A stretch of 64,000 nucleotides of DNA from Microbacterium sp. Lineage in GTDB: Bacteria; Actinomycetota; Actinomycetes; Actinomycetales; Microbacteriaceae. This document shows, piece after piece, positions 35,270-43,746 of this stretch. The DNA lies in assembly GCA_017306415.1 (NCBI GenBank), contig JAFKIL010000003.1, positions 735,523 through 799,522 of the forward strand, in the 5' to 3' direction. The position numbers and the translations under genes were made by a program. Below the pieces are notes generated by a model, which was given only the letters and a program-made list of their open reading frames with translations, was not told the origin of the DNA and searched no databases. Position 1 is the stretch's first letter; the number at the start of each line of letters is the position of its first letter.

Positions 35270-36334
35270 CTAGACCTTCACGACGAGTCCGGTCAGGTAG
35301 GCGCCCTCGGCCTTCTTCGGGAGGAGCACCCGGTAGCGCTCGCCCGCGTCGGCGATGACCTCGCCGATATGGTCGGTGACGTAGTTGAAGGCGAGCACGG
35401 GCGGCTTCGCCTGCCCCACGATGATGCGCGCGAGCGACTCCGGATCCGGATGCCCGAACACGGCGCCGTCGGTCGAGATCAGCCACGTCCGCGCCTGCAC
35501 CGCCTGCGTGAACGCCGAGTCGGTGTTGCGGCGGGAGCCGTGGTGGCCGACCTTGACGACGTCGAACCGGTGCGGACGCGGGCCGAGGCGGTCGAGCGCC
35601 CGCAGCACGGGCCCCGGCGGGCAGTCGGCGAGGAACAGGGCCCGCTTGCCGTCGTACTCCGCGACGAACGCGATGCCCGAGCCGTTCGGCTTGCTCGGAT
35701 CAGCGCTGAAACGCGACTGCGCGAGCAGGTCGGGGTCGAATCCGCCGAGCACCTCGTCGCGGATCCACCCCTTGCGAACGATCGGCGCACCCTCCCCGGG
35801 CAGCACCCCCGCCGCCTTGCACGCGGCCTCCCACTCCGGCACGAGGGCCGTCAGCGCGGCACGCGTCGGGGACAGGAGCGTGAGCCGCATCCCGTCCGCG
35901 AGCTCGATCACCGGAAGGGGGCCGTCGTCCGGGACGACGACCGCGTGGCCCTCGAACGCGGCGTTCCACCGGTCCTCGTGCTGCAGCAGGGGTGCGGTCA
36001 TGCGCTCCGCATCCAGGCCGCCGAGCACCTCGGGCTGAAGGTGCTTCCACCCGTTGAACCACACGTCGCGGAACAGCGGGACGCGTGCCGGATCGGACAG
36101 CAGCGACACGATGCCCTGGATGTGGTCGGCGTCCACGTGCGTGACGACGAGCAGCTCGACGCGGTCGGCCTTGCCCGGGATCGCGGCGATGCGGGCCTCG
36201 AGCGCCGGGACGACCTCCGCCATGCTCTCCTGCGGGCCGCCGTCGATGAGGAGGTGGTGGAGGGCGCCCGGCCGCCCGTACGTGATCCACAGCGCGTCGC
36301 CTCGCTGGGCCGGAAGCATCTCGATCGTGAACAC
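35270..36334 (-). CDS. ComEC/Rec2-like metallo-beta-lactamase-fold hydrolase
   Basis: The 354-residue soluble MBL-fold protein is from a GTG, 1 nt after the CHAT stop. The metal motif is LLVVTHVDADHIQGI (HxDxDH variant of HxHxDH), followed by FLADCPPGPVLRAL and the ComEC-type VKVGHHGSRRNTDSAF. There is no membrane segment, so this is the stand-alone ComEC nuclease-like domain rather than the channel. Related domains hydrolyse nucleic acids or phosphoesters. It is the third gene of a cassette with DUF2235 and CHAT proteins and so may be an effector or a signal-degrading enzyme; that role is inferred. Confidence 0.88.
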   Translation of the reverse strand: MFTIEMLPAQRGDALWITYGRPGALHHLLIDGGPQESMAEVVPALEARIAAIPGKADRVELLVVTHVDADHIQGIVSLLSDPARVPLFRDVWFNGWKHLQPEVLGGLDAERMTAPLLQHEDRWNAAFEGHAVVVPDDGPLPVIELADGMRLTLLSPTRAALTALVPEWEAACKAAGVLPGEGAPIVRKGWIRDEVLGGFDPDLLAQSRFSADPSKPNGSGIAFVAEYDGKRALFLADCPPGPVLRALDRLGPRPHRFDVVKVGHHGSRRNTDSAFTQAVQARTWLISTDGAVFGHPDPESLARIIVGQAKPPVLAFNYVTDHIGEVIADAGERYRVLLPKKAEGAYLTGLVVKV

Positions 36335-36335
36335 G

Positions 36336-39059
36336 TCACACCGTCCAATCGGCGTCGCCGTACGCGGTCACCGCGAGCGCGCTGATGAGCCCCGCGCGCA
36401 CGGCGTCCCGCCGGAACGCGGCCACCACCGCCCCGAGCGGCGCGCCCGCGCGGTCGGGGGCCCGCAGCGTCGCCGCCAGCTGCTGCGACATCGCCGCCGC
36501 GTGGCGTCCGAGCAGCATCGTGAGCGTTGAGAACACGACGGCGGCGCCCTTCATCAGGAACCGTGTCGCGTACCCGGCGGGGTCGTCCTTCGAGCCCGCG
36601 GTGTCGCAGCCGAACAGCACCATGACCGGCGTCACCTTCTGGCCGCCGGTGACGTAGGTCTGCTCGATCCGTGCGGTGGGGAGGGTCGAGCCGGAGATCT
36701 CCAGCGTGCCGGCCTTCGGATCGGTGTGCGGCATGAGCACCAGCAGGTCGGTGGGAGTGGCCTCGAGGGCCGACACCCACTTGTCCCACCCCGCGGCGGT
36801 CGGGGCGTCGCCGAGGGCCGCGGCGGTGCGGCCGACGTCCACCGGCCGTACCTTGCTGCTGGCGGCCAGGAGCGCCGTCCGCACCTGGAGCCGTCGCCGC
36901 CGCCGGGTCGGTGTGACGGAGACGACGAACGCGTCGCCGTCCTCGTCGGCGAGCGAGGCGCGCTGGCGCTCGATGACCCGGCTCATCCCCCAGAACACCG
37001 CCGGGCACACGACGCCGATGTCGTCCGGACCGCGGAAGCATCCGTCACCGCATTCCTTCCCGGCGACCCAGTTCGCGCACAGCACCGCGTCGTCCTGCGG
37101 TGCCGGCCTGCCGTACACGAGCTCGAGCGGCAGGAACCGCGCCGATCGGGCGCTCACGATCTGGATGCGCTGCGCCTCGTCGAACCTGGTCAGGTAGTCC
37201 GCCAGCAGATCGTGCAGATCGTGGCCGTGCACGGCGACCTGCACGAGGATGCGCCGGGTCTCCTCCTGCGCGGCCTTGCCTCGGGCGGTGAGCTGCGTCG
37301 CGCGCGCGAGCTGATCCCGGATGCGGTCGGCGATGGCGTCGATCTCGTCCATGCTCCGGATCACGGTCGAGCCGTTCGCGTGGCTCACGAGCCGGGACTG
37401 GCCGGTCACGGCGGGGTTGAGGACGAACGTCCGGTCGAACGGGCGGCGGTCGTCGAGCCGGGCGGTCTTCTCCCACAGGATGATCCGGTCGGCGAGCTCC
37501 GCCGTCCCGCCCGCCTTCCCGGTGAGACGAGCCGTCTGGATGACGCGGTTGCGGTGCAGCAGCACGAGGCGCGCCTGCACGACGCCGTGGTCCGGGATCG
37601 TCCACGTCAGCCGCGCGGTCGCACTGCGGCCCACGCGCGGCACGACGAGCTCCGCCTGGACGGCCTCGCCGATCGGCACCAGGGGCGCCAGCACGACCGT
37701 GAGCCGCGCCGAGGCCACGGCGGGATCACCGAAGCCCATCGCCTCGTCTGGAGTCTCCCGTCCGTGCAGCGCGGCCACCTCCTCCGGGCCGACGAAGACG
37801 TCGACCGCGTTCGGCCCCGGTCGCAGGACGTTCGCGAACCCGGCGGCCGGCACGGCGTCGACCGGTGTCTCGGGGTCGCGTACGTAGGCCTGCAGCAGTC
37901 GCGGCACGTCAGCGGCGGCTGCGGCGATCTGGGCGTCGAGCCGCCGGCGCACCCTCGCCGCACCGACCGCACGGGAGTCGACCAGGGCCGGCTCGGCCGG
38001 TTCGGCCGCGAAGACGGCCAGGTCGTCGAGGCGATCGGCCATTGCGACCGCGGCGGCCGGGTCGAACGCGTCCGCTGCGGGCGGTTCGGCACCGACAGGC
38101 GGCTCGGCGAGATCTGCGCCGAGCGGCGGTTCGACGGCCGCAGGCGGTTCGACGCCGACCGGCGGCGGTGGGACCGGCATCGGCGGCGCCACCACGGGCG
38201 GCGGGACGATCGCCCCGGCCTCCGGGGAGGGCCGCGCCGCGCGCGCGAACACGCGCAGGTCGTGGCGCGCCTGACGCGCCCGCGCGCCCAGCACGACGGG
38301 CAGCTCCGCCTCGTCGAGCGCCGCCGGCTCTGCCTCGATCCGGATGCCGCGCCCGAACGCCGCGGTCAGCGCGACGTCGATCGGCCGTCCTCGTGCGAGA
38401 CCGGCGACCACGGCGCTGAGCTGCGCGGCGACGTCGCTCGGCGCCGGCGTCTCGGGGATCACCGCGGTGAGCACGGCCGCGGTGGCCAGACGCAGGGCGG
38501 CGAGCGCCGCCTCCCGCGCCGTCGGGTCGCCCTCGGTCTCCTCGATGCAGACCACGGCATTCGCGACGGGGCGGTTCGCGGTGGCGAAGGCCGCGGCATC
38601 CGCCGGCGTCGCCCGCAGCACGAGGACGTCGACCGCGCCCGGCTCGGAGCGCACGTCGCTCATGTCCAGGAGAGCTCCCCCGACGAGCGCCGCCCGTAGA
38701 TCGTCGTCGGCGACGCCGACGCGCGTCGGCCACGACCAGGAGCGCCGGTGCAGCGCATCCGCGGCACGCTGGGTCGGACGGACGACGGAGGCGACGGCCG
38801 GGCACGCCGCCAGTCCTCCCGCGTCGACCGGATCGGCGACGAGCAGGCGCACGACCTGCCCGTCCGGGGCGTCCCACGAGACGAGCAGGCGGGTGATCAG
38901 GTCGTCCGTGATCGGTCCCTGCGGGGCTGCGGGCGACGGCGGCGTCCACACGGCGGGACCCACCGACCGCGCACCCGCCTCGAGCGCGGCGGCGGCTGCG
39001 GCATCCAGCCCCGCAGCGACGAGCGCGGCCGCCGCGCGCCGATCCGCCGCGGTGCTCAT
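36336..39059 (-). CDS. CHAT domain (caspase-like) protein with beta-rich middle and Cys cluster
   Basis: The 907-residue protein starts at the ATG at 39059, which overlaps the DUF2235 stop (ATGA). An Ala-rich N-terminal region (1 to about 290) is followed by a Pro-rich linker (about 300-345), a beta-rich domain around ARLTVVLAPLVPIGEAVQAE and ATARLTWTIPDHGVVQARLV, a helical part, and a C-terminal CHAT domain. The catalytic dyad is H778 (LLVLMPHTDP) and C818 (MVLFGCDTAGS). Four cysteines at 661, 670, 674 and 685 (CxGDGC core) could bind zinc inside the CHAT module. It is unlike the TPR-CHAT protein at 7.7 kb. There is no signal peptide. It is a likely protease regulating or activating its neighbours. 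Confidence 0.85.
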   Translation of the reverse strand: MSTAADRRAAAALVAAGLDAAAAAALEAGARSVGPAVWTPPSPAAPQGPITDDLITRLLVSWDAPDGQVVRLLVADPVDAGGLAACPAVASVVRPTQRAADALHRRSWSWPTRVGVADDDLRAALVGGALLDMSDVRSEPGAVDVLVLRATPADAAAFATANRPVANAVVCIEETEGDPTAREAALAALRLATAAVLTAVIPETPAPSDVAAQLSAVVAGLARGRPIDVALTAAFGRGIRIEAEPAALDEAELPVVLGARARQARHDLRVFARAARPSPEAGAIVPPPVVAPPMPVPPPPVGVEPPAAVEPPLGADLAEPPVGAEPPAADAFDPAAAVAMADRLDDLAVFAAEPAEPALVDSRAVGAARVRRRLDAQIAAAAADVPRLLQAYVRDPETPVDAVPAAGFANVLRPGPNAVDVFVGPEEVAALHGRETPDEAMGFGDPAVASARLTVVLAPLVPIGEAVQAELVVPRVGRSATARLTWTIPDHGVVQARLVLLHRNRVIQTARLTGKAGGTAELADRIILWEKTARLDDRRPFDRTFVLNPAVTGQSRLVSHANGSTVIRSMDEIDAIADRIRDQLARATQLTARGKAAQEETRRILVQVAVHGHDLHDLLADYLTRFDEAQRIQIVSARSARFLPLELVYGRPAPQDDAVLCANWVAGKECGDGCFRGPDDIGVVCPAVFWGMSRVIERQRASLADEDGDAFVVSVTPTRRRRRLQVRTALLAASSKVRPVDVGRTAAALGDAPTAAGWDKWVSALEATPTDLLVLMPHTDPKAGTLEISGSTLPTARIEQTYVTGGQKVTPVMVLFGCDTAGSKDDPAGYATRFLMKGAAVVFSTLTMLLGRHAAAMSQQLAATLRAPDRAGAPLGAVVAAFRRDAVRAGLISALAVTAYGDADWTV

Positions 39060-40177
39060 GCCGGCTCCCGCTCGGCGGGCTCTGCCGGCGCGGCCGATGC
39101 CGGTGCCGGCGGCGCAGGTCGGGCCGGCGCGCCCTCGACAGCCGCGACCGGCTCCGCGGGGGCGAGCTGGTCGTCCCAGTGATACGTCGCGGGCAGCCGC
39201 ACGGAGTACCCGCCGGCATCGATCCGCTGCCGCACGCTCGCGTGCAGGACGGCGCCGTCGGGGATGGGACGACGGCGCGGGATGAGGAGCGACCAGATCC
39301 AGGAGTTCCGGTGGGCCTTGCCCGCCGGATTCCCCTTCGCGAACGCGTTCGCCGCCCGCCGCGGGTTGATCTCGAGGCCCTCGGCGACAGCGCCCTCCAT
39401 GATCCACCGCAGCGTGATCGTCGACAGGCCCTCGTCGTCGGGATATGTGCCGCCGACGTCCGAGTGCACGCCTGCGAACCACACCTCTTCGAGGCTCGCC
39501 GGGTTCTCCGTCTCGACGAGGTACTCGCGGAAGGGCCGGCGCCGCTCGTCGATCGACACGGCGTGCCGGATGCGCTGCGCGTTCGGCAACTGGCGCGTGT
39601 ACGGCCACGAGGGCGCGGTGCGGGCGATCCCCATCGCCTTCACCGTGTCCCACAGCCCGAGGTAGGCGATCGGGACGGTCGTGTGCTTCGCCGCGTCGAC
39701 GTGCTGAGCGAACAGGCCCGCGAACCGGTGGTCCTCCGCCCAGTGCCGTTTGCCCTGCCCGCGCGTGGCGTACGCCGCGACCACATACTGCAGGAGGTTC
39801 TCCGACCCGGGTCGGAGGAGCCCGATGTCGCGCAGCATCCCGACCAATGCCCGGGCGGTGAACGCCCCACGGCTGAAGCCGAACACGAACACCCGGTCGC
39901 CCGGCTGATAGGTGTGCATCAGCCAGGCATACGCGTCACCGATGTTCTCGCGCACCCCCGCGCCCCAGACGAGGCCGCCGAGGCGGGTGAACCACCGGGC
40001 GAACGGCGTCCACGCGCCGGGCGCCGAGAAGGTGCCGACGCCGGGGTCGTAGTAGGCGAGCTGCGTCGCCTCGTCGCCGTGATCCAGCAGGTCGTACACC
40101 CGCACGCTGTTCGAATCGCCGGGTCCGCGCACCTGACCCGCGGTGCCGTCCAGGCAGATCACCAGATTCCTCGGCAT
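39056..40177 (-). CDS. DUF2235 alpha/beta-hydrolase (Tle1-like phospholipase fold)
   Basis: The 373-residue DUF2235 protein opens with the family motif NLVICLDGTAGQ and has DSNSVRVYDLL, YYDPGVGT, the nucleophile elbow GFSRGAFTAR (S102) and the acid/base region EVWFAGVHSDVGGTY. Relatives include type VI secretion lipase effectors (Tle1). No signal peptide is visible. The last 50 or so residues are Ala/Pro/Glu-rich and disordered. A GGGAGG site lies 7 nt before the ATG. It is the first gene of a tight cassette with the CHAT and MBL proteins. A membrane-damaging effector controlled by the protease is my inference. Confidence 0.9.
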   Translation of the reverse strand: MPRNLVICLDGTAGQVRGPGDSNSVRVYDLLDHGDEATQLAYYDPGVGTFSAPGAWTPFARWFTRLGGLVWGAGVRENIGDAYAWLMHTYQPGDRVFVFGFSRGAFTARALVGMLRDIGLLRPGSENLLQYVVAAYATRGQGKRHWAEDHRFAGLFAQHVDAAKHTTVPIAYLGLWDTVKAMGIARTAPSWPYTRQLPNAQRIRHAVSIDERRRPFREYLVETENPASLEEVWFAGVHSDVGGTYPDDEGLSTITLRWIMEGAVAEGLEINPRRAANAFAKGNPAGKAHRNSWIWSLLIPRRRPIPDGAVLHASVRQRIDAGGYSVRLPATYHWDDQLAPAEPVAAVEGAPARPAPPAPASAAPAEPAEREPA

Positions 40178-40220
40178 CTCACGCCTCCCAGGGGTTCGCC
40201 ACCCACCAAGAGGTCGCCGC

Positions 40221-40254
40221 CCGGCGGGCTGATACCTCGACCCTGGCCCGCCGG
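40221..40254 (-). terminator. Hairpin between the APC permease and DUF2235 genes
   Basis: CCGGCGGGC (40221-40229) pairs with GCCCGCCGG (40246-40254). It is a likely terminator of the permease gene, leaving DUF2235 to its own promoter. Confidence 0.55.
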
Positions 40255-40301
40255 CGACGCGTCGTCCAGGGCCGAAGTCCGCACGTCAGGCGCGCCGCAC
40301 G

Positions 40302-41954
40302 TCAGGCTCGCGGGTCGTCGACTCCCGAGGCGCCTGCACGGCCGGCTCCGAGTCCGTCCGCACCGACCGTCGCCGGCGTCGCGAGGCCGGCGAGCCCCTG
40401 GTCGGCCGACTGGCGGGGCAGCGTCCTGCCGCGGAAGAAGTCCGGCTTGACGATCCACCACACGATCATGAGCACGGCGCCGATCAGGATGCCGCCGACC
40501 CCCACGACCGCCTCGGCCCCGATGCCGAAGATCGTGACGTTGTGGCCCGCGTCGTCGGTGAGCCAGTCGGGCGCGGCGAACTGGATGAGCCCGTACACGA
40601 ACACCGCCGCCAGCATCAGCCCGCCCAGCAGGGGGAACAGGCCCCGCATGACGAAGTTGCGCACGCTGGAGGTGAGCGTCCGCCGGTAGTACCAGATGCA
40701 CGCGAAGCCGGTGAGCCCGTAGTAGAAGGCGATCATGAGGCCGATGGAGCCGATCAGCGCGTTCAGCAGCGAGGTGCTGATCAGCGTGAACACCAGGTAG
40801 AACACGGCCGAGATGATCCCCATGCCGATCGTCGACCACGTCGGCGTCAGGTACTTCGGGTGGATGCGGGCGAAGCGCTCGGGGATCGCCTTGTACACCG
40901 CCATCGACAGCGATGTGCGCGCCGTCGGCAGGATCGTGGTCTGCGTCGAGGCGGACGCGGAGGTGAGGATCGAGAAGCCCAGCAGCGTCATCAGAATGGT
41001 GCCGCCGATGCCCCCGCCGAACAGGGCGGGACCGATGGCCGAGAAGACGTCACCGGCGTTGTCCGGGTTGGCGAGGCCGATGCCCTTGGTGCCGACGCCG
41101 GCGAAGGCGACGGTCGCCACGGTGACGATCGCGTACGTCAGGAGGAGCAGCACGGTGCTGATGATCGCCGCACGGCCCGGGGTCTTGCCGGGGTCCTTGG
41201 TCTCCTCGTTCACCGAGACGGCCGTGTCCCATCCCCAGTAGATGAAGATCGCGGTGAGGAGGGCGGGAGCGGTCGTCTGCGCGAAGTCGAGTCCGAACGG
41301 GTTGAACCAGTCCCAGCTCGGGATGAGCGAGTACGACTCGGCGTGGCCGGTGTAGACCTTCACGAGGGCGAAGGCGGCGAAGAACAGCAGGATGACGACC
41401 TCGAAGGCGAGCAGCACGTATTGCAGGCGGGCCGAGATCTCGATGCCGCGGTAGCAGATCCACGTCATGAGCGCGATCCACACGAGGCCCGCCGTCGTGA
41501 CGGCCCACGGGTTGTTCGCGAGATCGGCGACGGCCGGGAGCCCGAACCCGCCCACGAACGTGAACGAGTACTGGCCCGCGATCTGGGCGAGGTTCGCCAT
41601 GACGATCACGTCGGCGACGATGATGCCCCAGCCGCCCATCCATCCCGTGATCGGGCCGAAGGCCCTGCTCGCCCACGTGAACGTGGTGCCGCAGTCCGGC
41701 TCGGCCCTGTTGAGCTCCTGGTACGCGACGGCGATGAGGTACATCGGGACGAACGCGAGCAGCACGATCCCGGGCGCGTGGACCCCCGCCATGAGCGCCC
41801 CGCCGACCACGATGTAGCCGAGGCTCGCGGCGAGGCTGTACGCGGGGGCGGTCGAGGCGACACCCACCACGACACTAGAGACGAGGCCGAGCGCGCCGCC
41901 CTTGAGCCCCTTCGAGTCGACGTCCTGCGTACCGGATGCCTGGGTCGTGCTCAT
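40302..41954 (-). CDS. APC-superfamily amino acid permease
   Basis: The 550-residue protein is from the ATG at 41954, chosen because GGAGGT lies 4 nt upstream (an in-frame start at 41966 would cover it). It has about 12-13 transmembrane helices and the APC N-terminal signature GGALGLVSSVVVGVASTAPA followed by NRAEPDCGTTFTWASRAFGP. It transports amino acids or polyamines into the cytoplasm; the substrate is not predictable. It stands alone between the DUF2235 cassette and the GH130 locus. Confidence 0.9.
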   Translation of the reverse strand: MSTTQASGTQDVDSKGLKGGALGLVSSVVVGVASTAPAYSLAASLGYIVVGGALMAGVHAPGIVLLAFVPMYLIAVAYQELNRAEPDCGTTFTWASRAFGPITGWMGGWGIIVADVIVMANLAQIAGQYSFTFVGGFGLPAVADLANNPWAVTTAGLVWIALMTWICYRGIEISARLQYVLLAFEVVILLFFAAFALVKVYTGHAESYSLIPSWDWFNPFGLDFAQTTAPALLTAIFIYWGWDTAVSVNEETKDPGKTPGRAAIISTVLLLLTYAIVTVATVAFAGVGTKGIGLANPDNAGDVFSAIGPALFGGGIGGTILMTLLGFSILTSASASTQTTILPTARTSLSMAVYKAIPERFARIHPKYLTPTWSTIGMGIISAVFYLVFTLISTSLLNALIGSIGLMIAFYYGLTGFACIWYYRRTLTSSVRNFVMRGLFPLLGGLMLAAVFVYGLIQFAAPDWLTDDAGHNVTIFGIGAEAVVGVGGILIGAVLMIVWWIVKPDFFRGRTLPRQSADQGLAGLATPATVGADGLGAGRAGASGVDDPRA

Positions 41955-42073
41955 CGACACCTCCACCTGAGTGGTGCGTCAGTGTCGGGTATGCGCGCTG
42001 ACGTCGCCGAGCGGCATCCTACTCACGCGCGGTCAGGATCGGTGGAAACTCTCCACAGGAGCCGGGCTGCGGC

Positions 42074-42682
42074 TCAGGCCAGGTGACGCTCCGCCGCCGC
42101 GATCCAGGCGTCGGCGATGAGGGCGTGGCCGTACGGCGTCGGATGCACGCCGTCGAACGCGACGGCCTCGGGCCCGCGCTCGCGCGCGGCATCCGTCAGC
42201 AGCCCGTCGAGCCCGATCAGGGTCGCGCCGTGCTTCTCGGCGAGTGCGCGCACCACGGCGATCTTGTCGTCGAGGTCGTCGGTCCGCCACGCGTGCATCT
42301 CGTCGGCGACCGGCAGCAGGAAGGGCTCCATCAGGACGATCGACGCGCCCGTGCCCGCCATCGAAGCGAGCAGCTCGTCGTACACCGCGCGGAACTCCTC
42401 GGCCGACGTCGCGTCCGCGCTGTCGTAGCGGCGCCACATGTCGTTCACGCCGACGAGCACGCTGAGCACGTCGGGCTCGTGGGCCTGTACGTCCTCGCTC
42501 CACCGCGCCCGCAGGTCCACGGCGCGGTCGCCGCTGATCCCGGCGTTCACGACGCGGTGTCCGCTCCCTTCGAGGCGCTCGGCGATCATGCGCACATAGC
42601 CGTCGCCGAGGCCGTCGGGATCCTCCCGTCGCCCCGCGTCGGTGATGCTGTCGCCCGCGAAGACGATCGTGCGCCGTGTCAT
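42074..42682 (-). CDS. SGNH/GDSL hydrolase (probable carbohydrate esterase)
   Basis: This 202-residue SGNH enzyme has all four blocks: Ser in VFAGDSITDAG, Gly in VVNAGISGDRAVDL, Asn in VGVNDMWRRYDS and Asp-x-x-His in FDGVHPTPYGHAL. No signal peptide is visible, so it is cytoplasmic. Its ATG overlaps the upstream GH130 stop (ATGA). In this sugar operon it probably removes acetyl groups from imported oligosaccharides, such as acetylated mannan fragments. Confidence 0.88.
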   Translation of the reverse strand: MTRRTIVFAGDSITDAGRREDPDGLGDGYVRMIAERLEGSGHRVVNAGISGDRAVDLRARWSEDVQAHEPDVLSVLVGVNDMWRRYDSADATSAEEFRAVYDELLASMAGTGASIVLMEPFLLPVADEMHAWRTDDLDDKIAVVRALAEKHGATLIGLDGLLTDAARERGPEAVAFDGVHPTPYGHALIADAWIAAAERHLA

Positions 42683-43746
42683 CCCTGCTCCTGTCGTGCT
42701 GCGTGCGGGAGTCCGAAGAACTGCAGTTCGCGCCGGCCGGGGCGGGCGTCCCACCCCTGGGCGAACACGGGGCGTCCGCCCCACTCCACCATGCCACCCC
42801 ACGCGAGCGTTCCGCCCCGCGCGATGTGGATCTGGTGGAACGGGTCGTCCCGCCGGTAGCGCGCCTGGCCGGCCGACCACTCGTCGCCCGCGCTGTAGAA
42901 GAAGTCGAGGACGAGGTCGTCGCCGCGGACGATCGCCGTCGCGACCTCGTGCAGGTGCCCGTCGAGGGGCGCGAGGTCGAGGTAGGGCTGCGGCGCGAAG
43001 GTCCAGTGGACGAGGTCGTCCGACCTCCCCACGTGGGGGACGCCGTCGCACCCCTCCGACAGGAACATCAGATACGAGCCGTCGATGCGCACCGCCCGCC
43101 CGTGCGCGTCGCGAGGGATGACGGCGCCCTTGGCCCAGAGGCGGGTCACGGCGTGGTCGACGATGGGTCCGATCTTCTCCCAGTGCACGAGGTCGTCGGA
43201 CACCGCGAGACTGACGTCGCACCCGACCGTCTCGACGGGATAGCCGGGCGACGGATGTCGCAGCCTGTCGTCCGCGGTGGCCGGGAAGACACCGTTGTAG
43301 AACAGGAACCAGCGCCCGTCGGCCTCGTACACCTTCGGGTCCTCCACCCCGAGCAGCTCGTCGTCGAGGGTCGGATGGACGACCGGGTTGCGCGCGTCGT
43401 CGACCCATCCGGTCGCCTGCCTGAACACGGCGTGGCCGATCCGGGACGACAGCGACTCCTTGCGCGGGGACGCCCGGTAGAAGAGGTGCAGCTCGTCGTC
43501 GCGGGCGATCAGGGTCGGGTTGATCAGCGACGCGCTCGTCCACCCGATGTCGACCGGATCGGCCCACTGGTCGTCGAGCGCGAAGTCGAGCTCGGGGATC
43601 CGCTCGAAGGGCCCGATCGCCCACGGCACGTCGCCGGGGTACTGGTCGAGGAACGTGAACTCGGACAGCGATGCGGTCTGCTCGCCGTGCTGGACCCGCG
43701 CCTCGTCGAGGCTGCGCCGGAGTCCGTCCCGGGTCAACGGCTCCAT
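42679..43746 (-). CDS. GH130-type beta-mannoside phosphorylase/hydrolase (paralogue 2)
   Basis: This 355-residue five-bladed propeller-type protein has the GH130 core ELLGVEDPKVYEADGRWFLF, with the catalytic Asp of the EDP motif, WTSASLINPTLIARDDELHL and repeated DDLVHW blade motifs. GH130 enzymes phosphorolyse or hydrolyse beta-1,2- or beta-1,4-mannosides. It overlaps the upstream paralogue by 13 nt and the SGNH gene by 4 nt. Low identity with its paralogue suggests different linkages or chain lengths. GH43/GH32-like propellers share similar motifs and remain an alternative. Confidence 0.72.
   Translation of the reverse strand: MEPLTRDGLRRSLDEARVQHGEQTASLSEFTFLDQYPGDVPWAIGPFERIPELDFALDDQWADPVDIGWTSASLINPTLIARDDELHLFYRASPRKESLSSRIGHAVFRQATGWVDDARNPVVHPTLDDELLGVEDPKVYEADGRWFLFYNGVFPATADDRLRHPSPGYPVETVGCDVSLAVSDDLVHWEKIGPIVDHAVTRLWAKGAVIPRDAHGRAVRIDGSYLMFLSEGCDGVPHVGRSDDLVHWTFAPQPYLDLAPLDGHLHEVATAIVRGDDLVLDFFYSAGDEWSAGQARYRRDDPFHQIHIARGGTLAWGGMVEWGGRPVFAQGWDARPGRRELQFFGLPHAARQEQG

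Noticed and set aside
36726-38699. Plus-strand open frame of 657 codons
   Set aside because: It is antisense to the CHAT gene, which has an intact catalytic dyad and coupled start. The antisense product has no domain signature.
39059-39653. N-terminal extension of the CHAT frame
   Set aside because: The frame stays open upstream of the ATG at 39059, but that part is an out-of-frame shadow of the DUF2235 gene. The ATGA overlap marks the real start.
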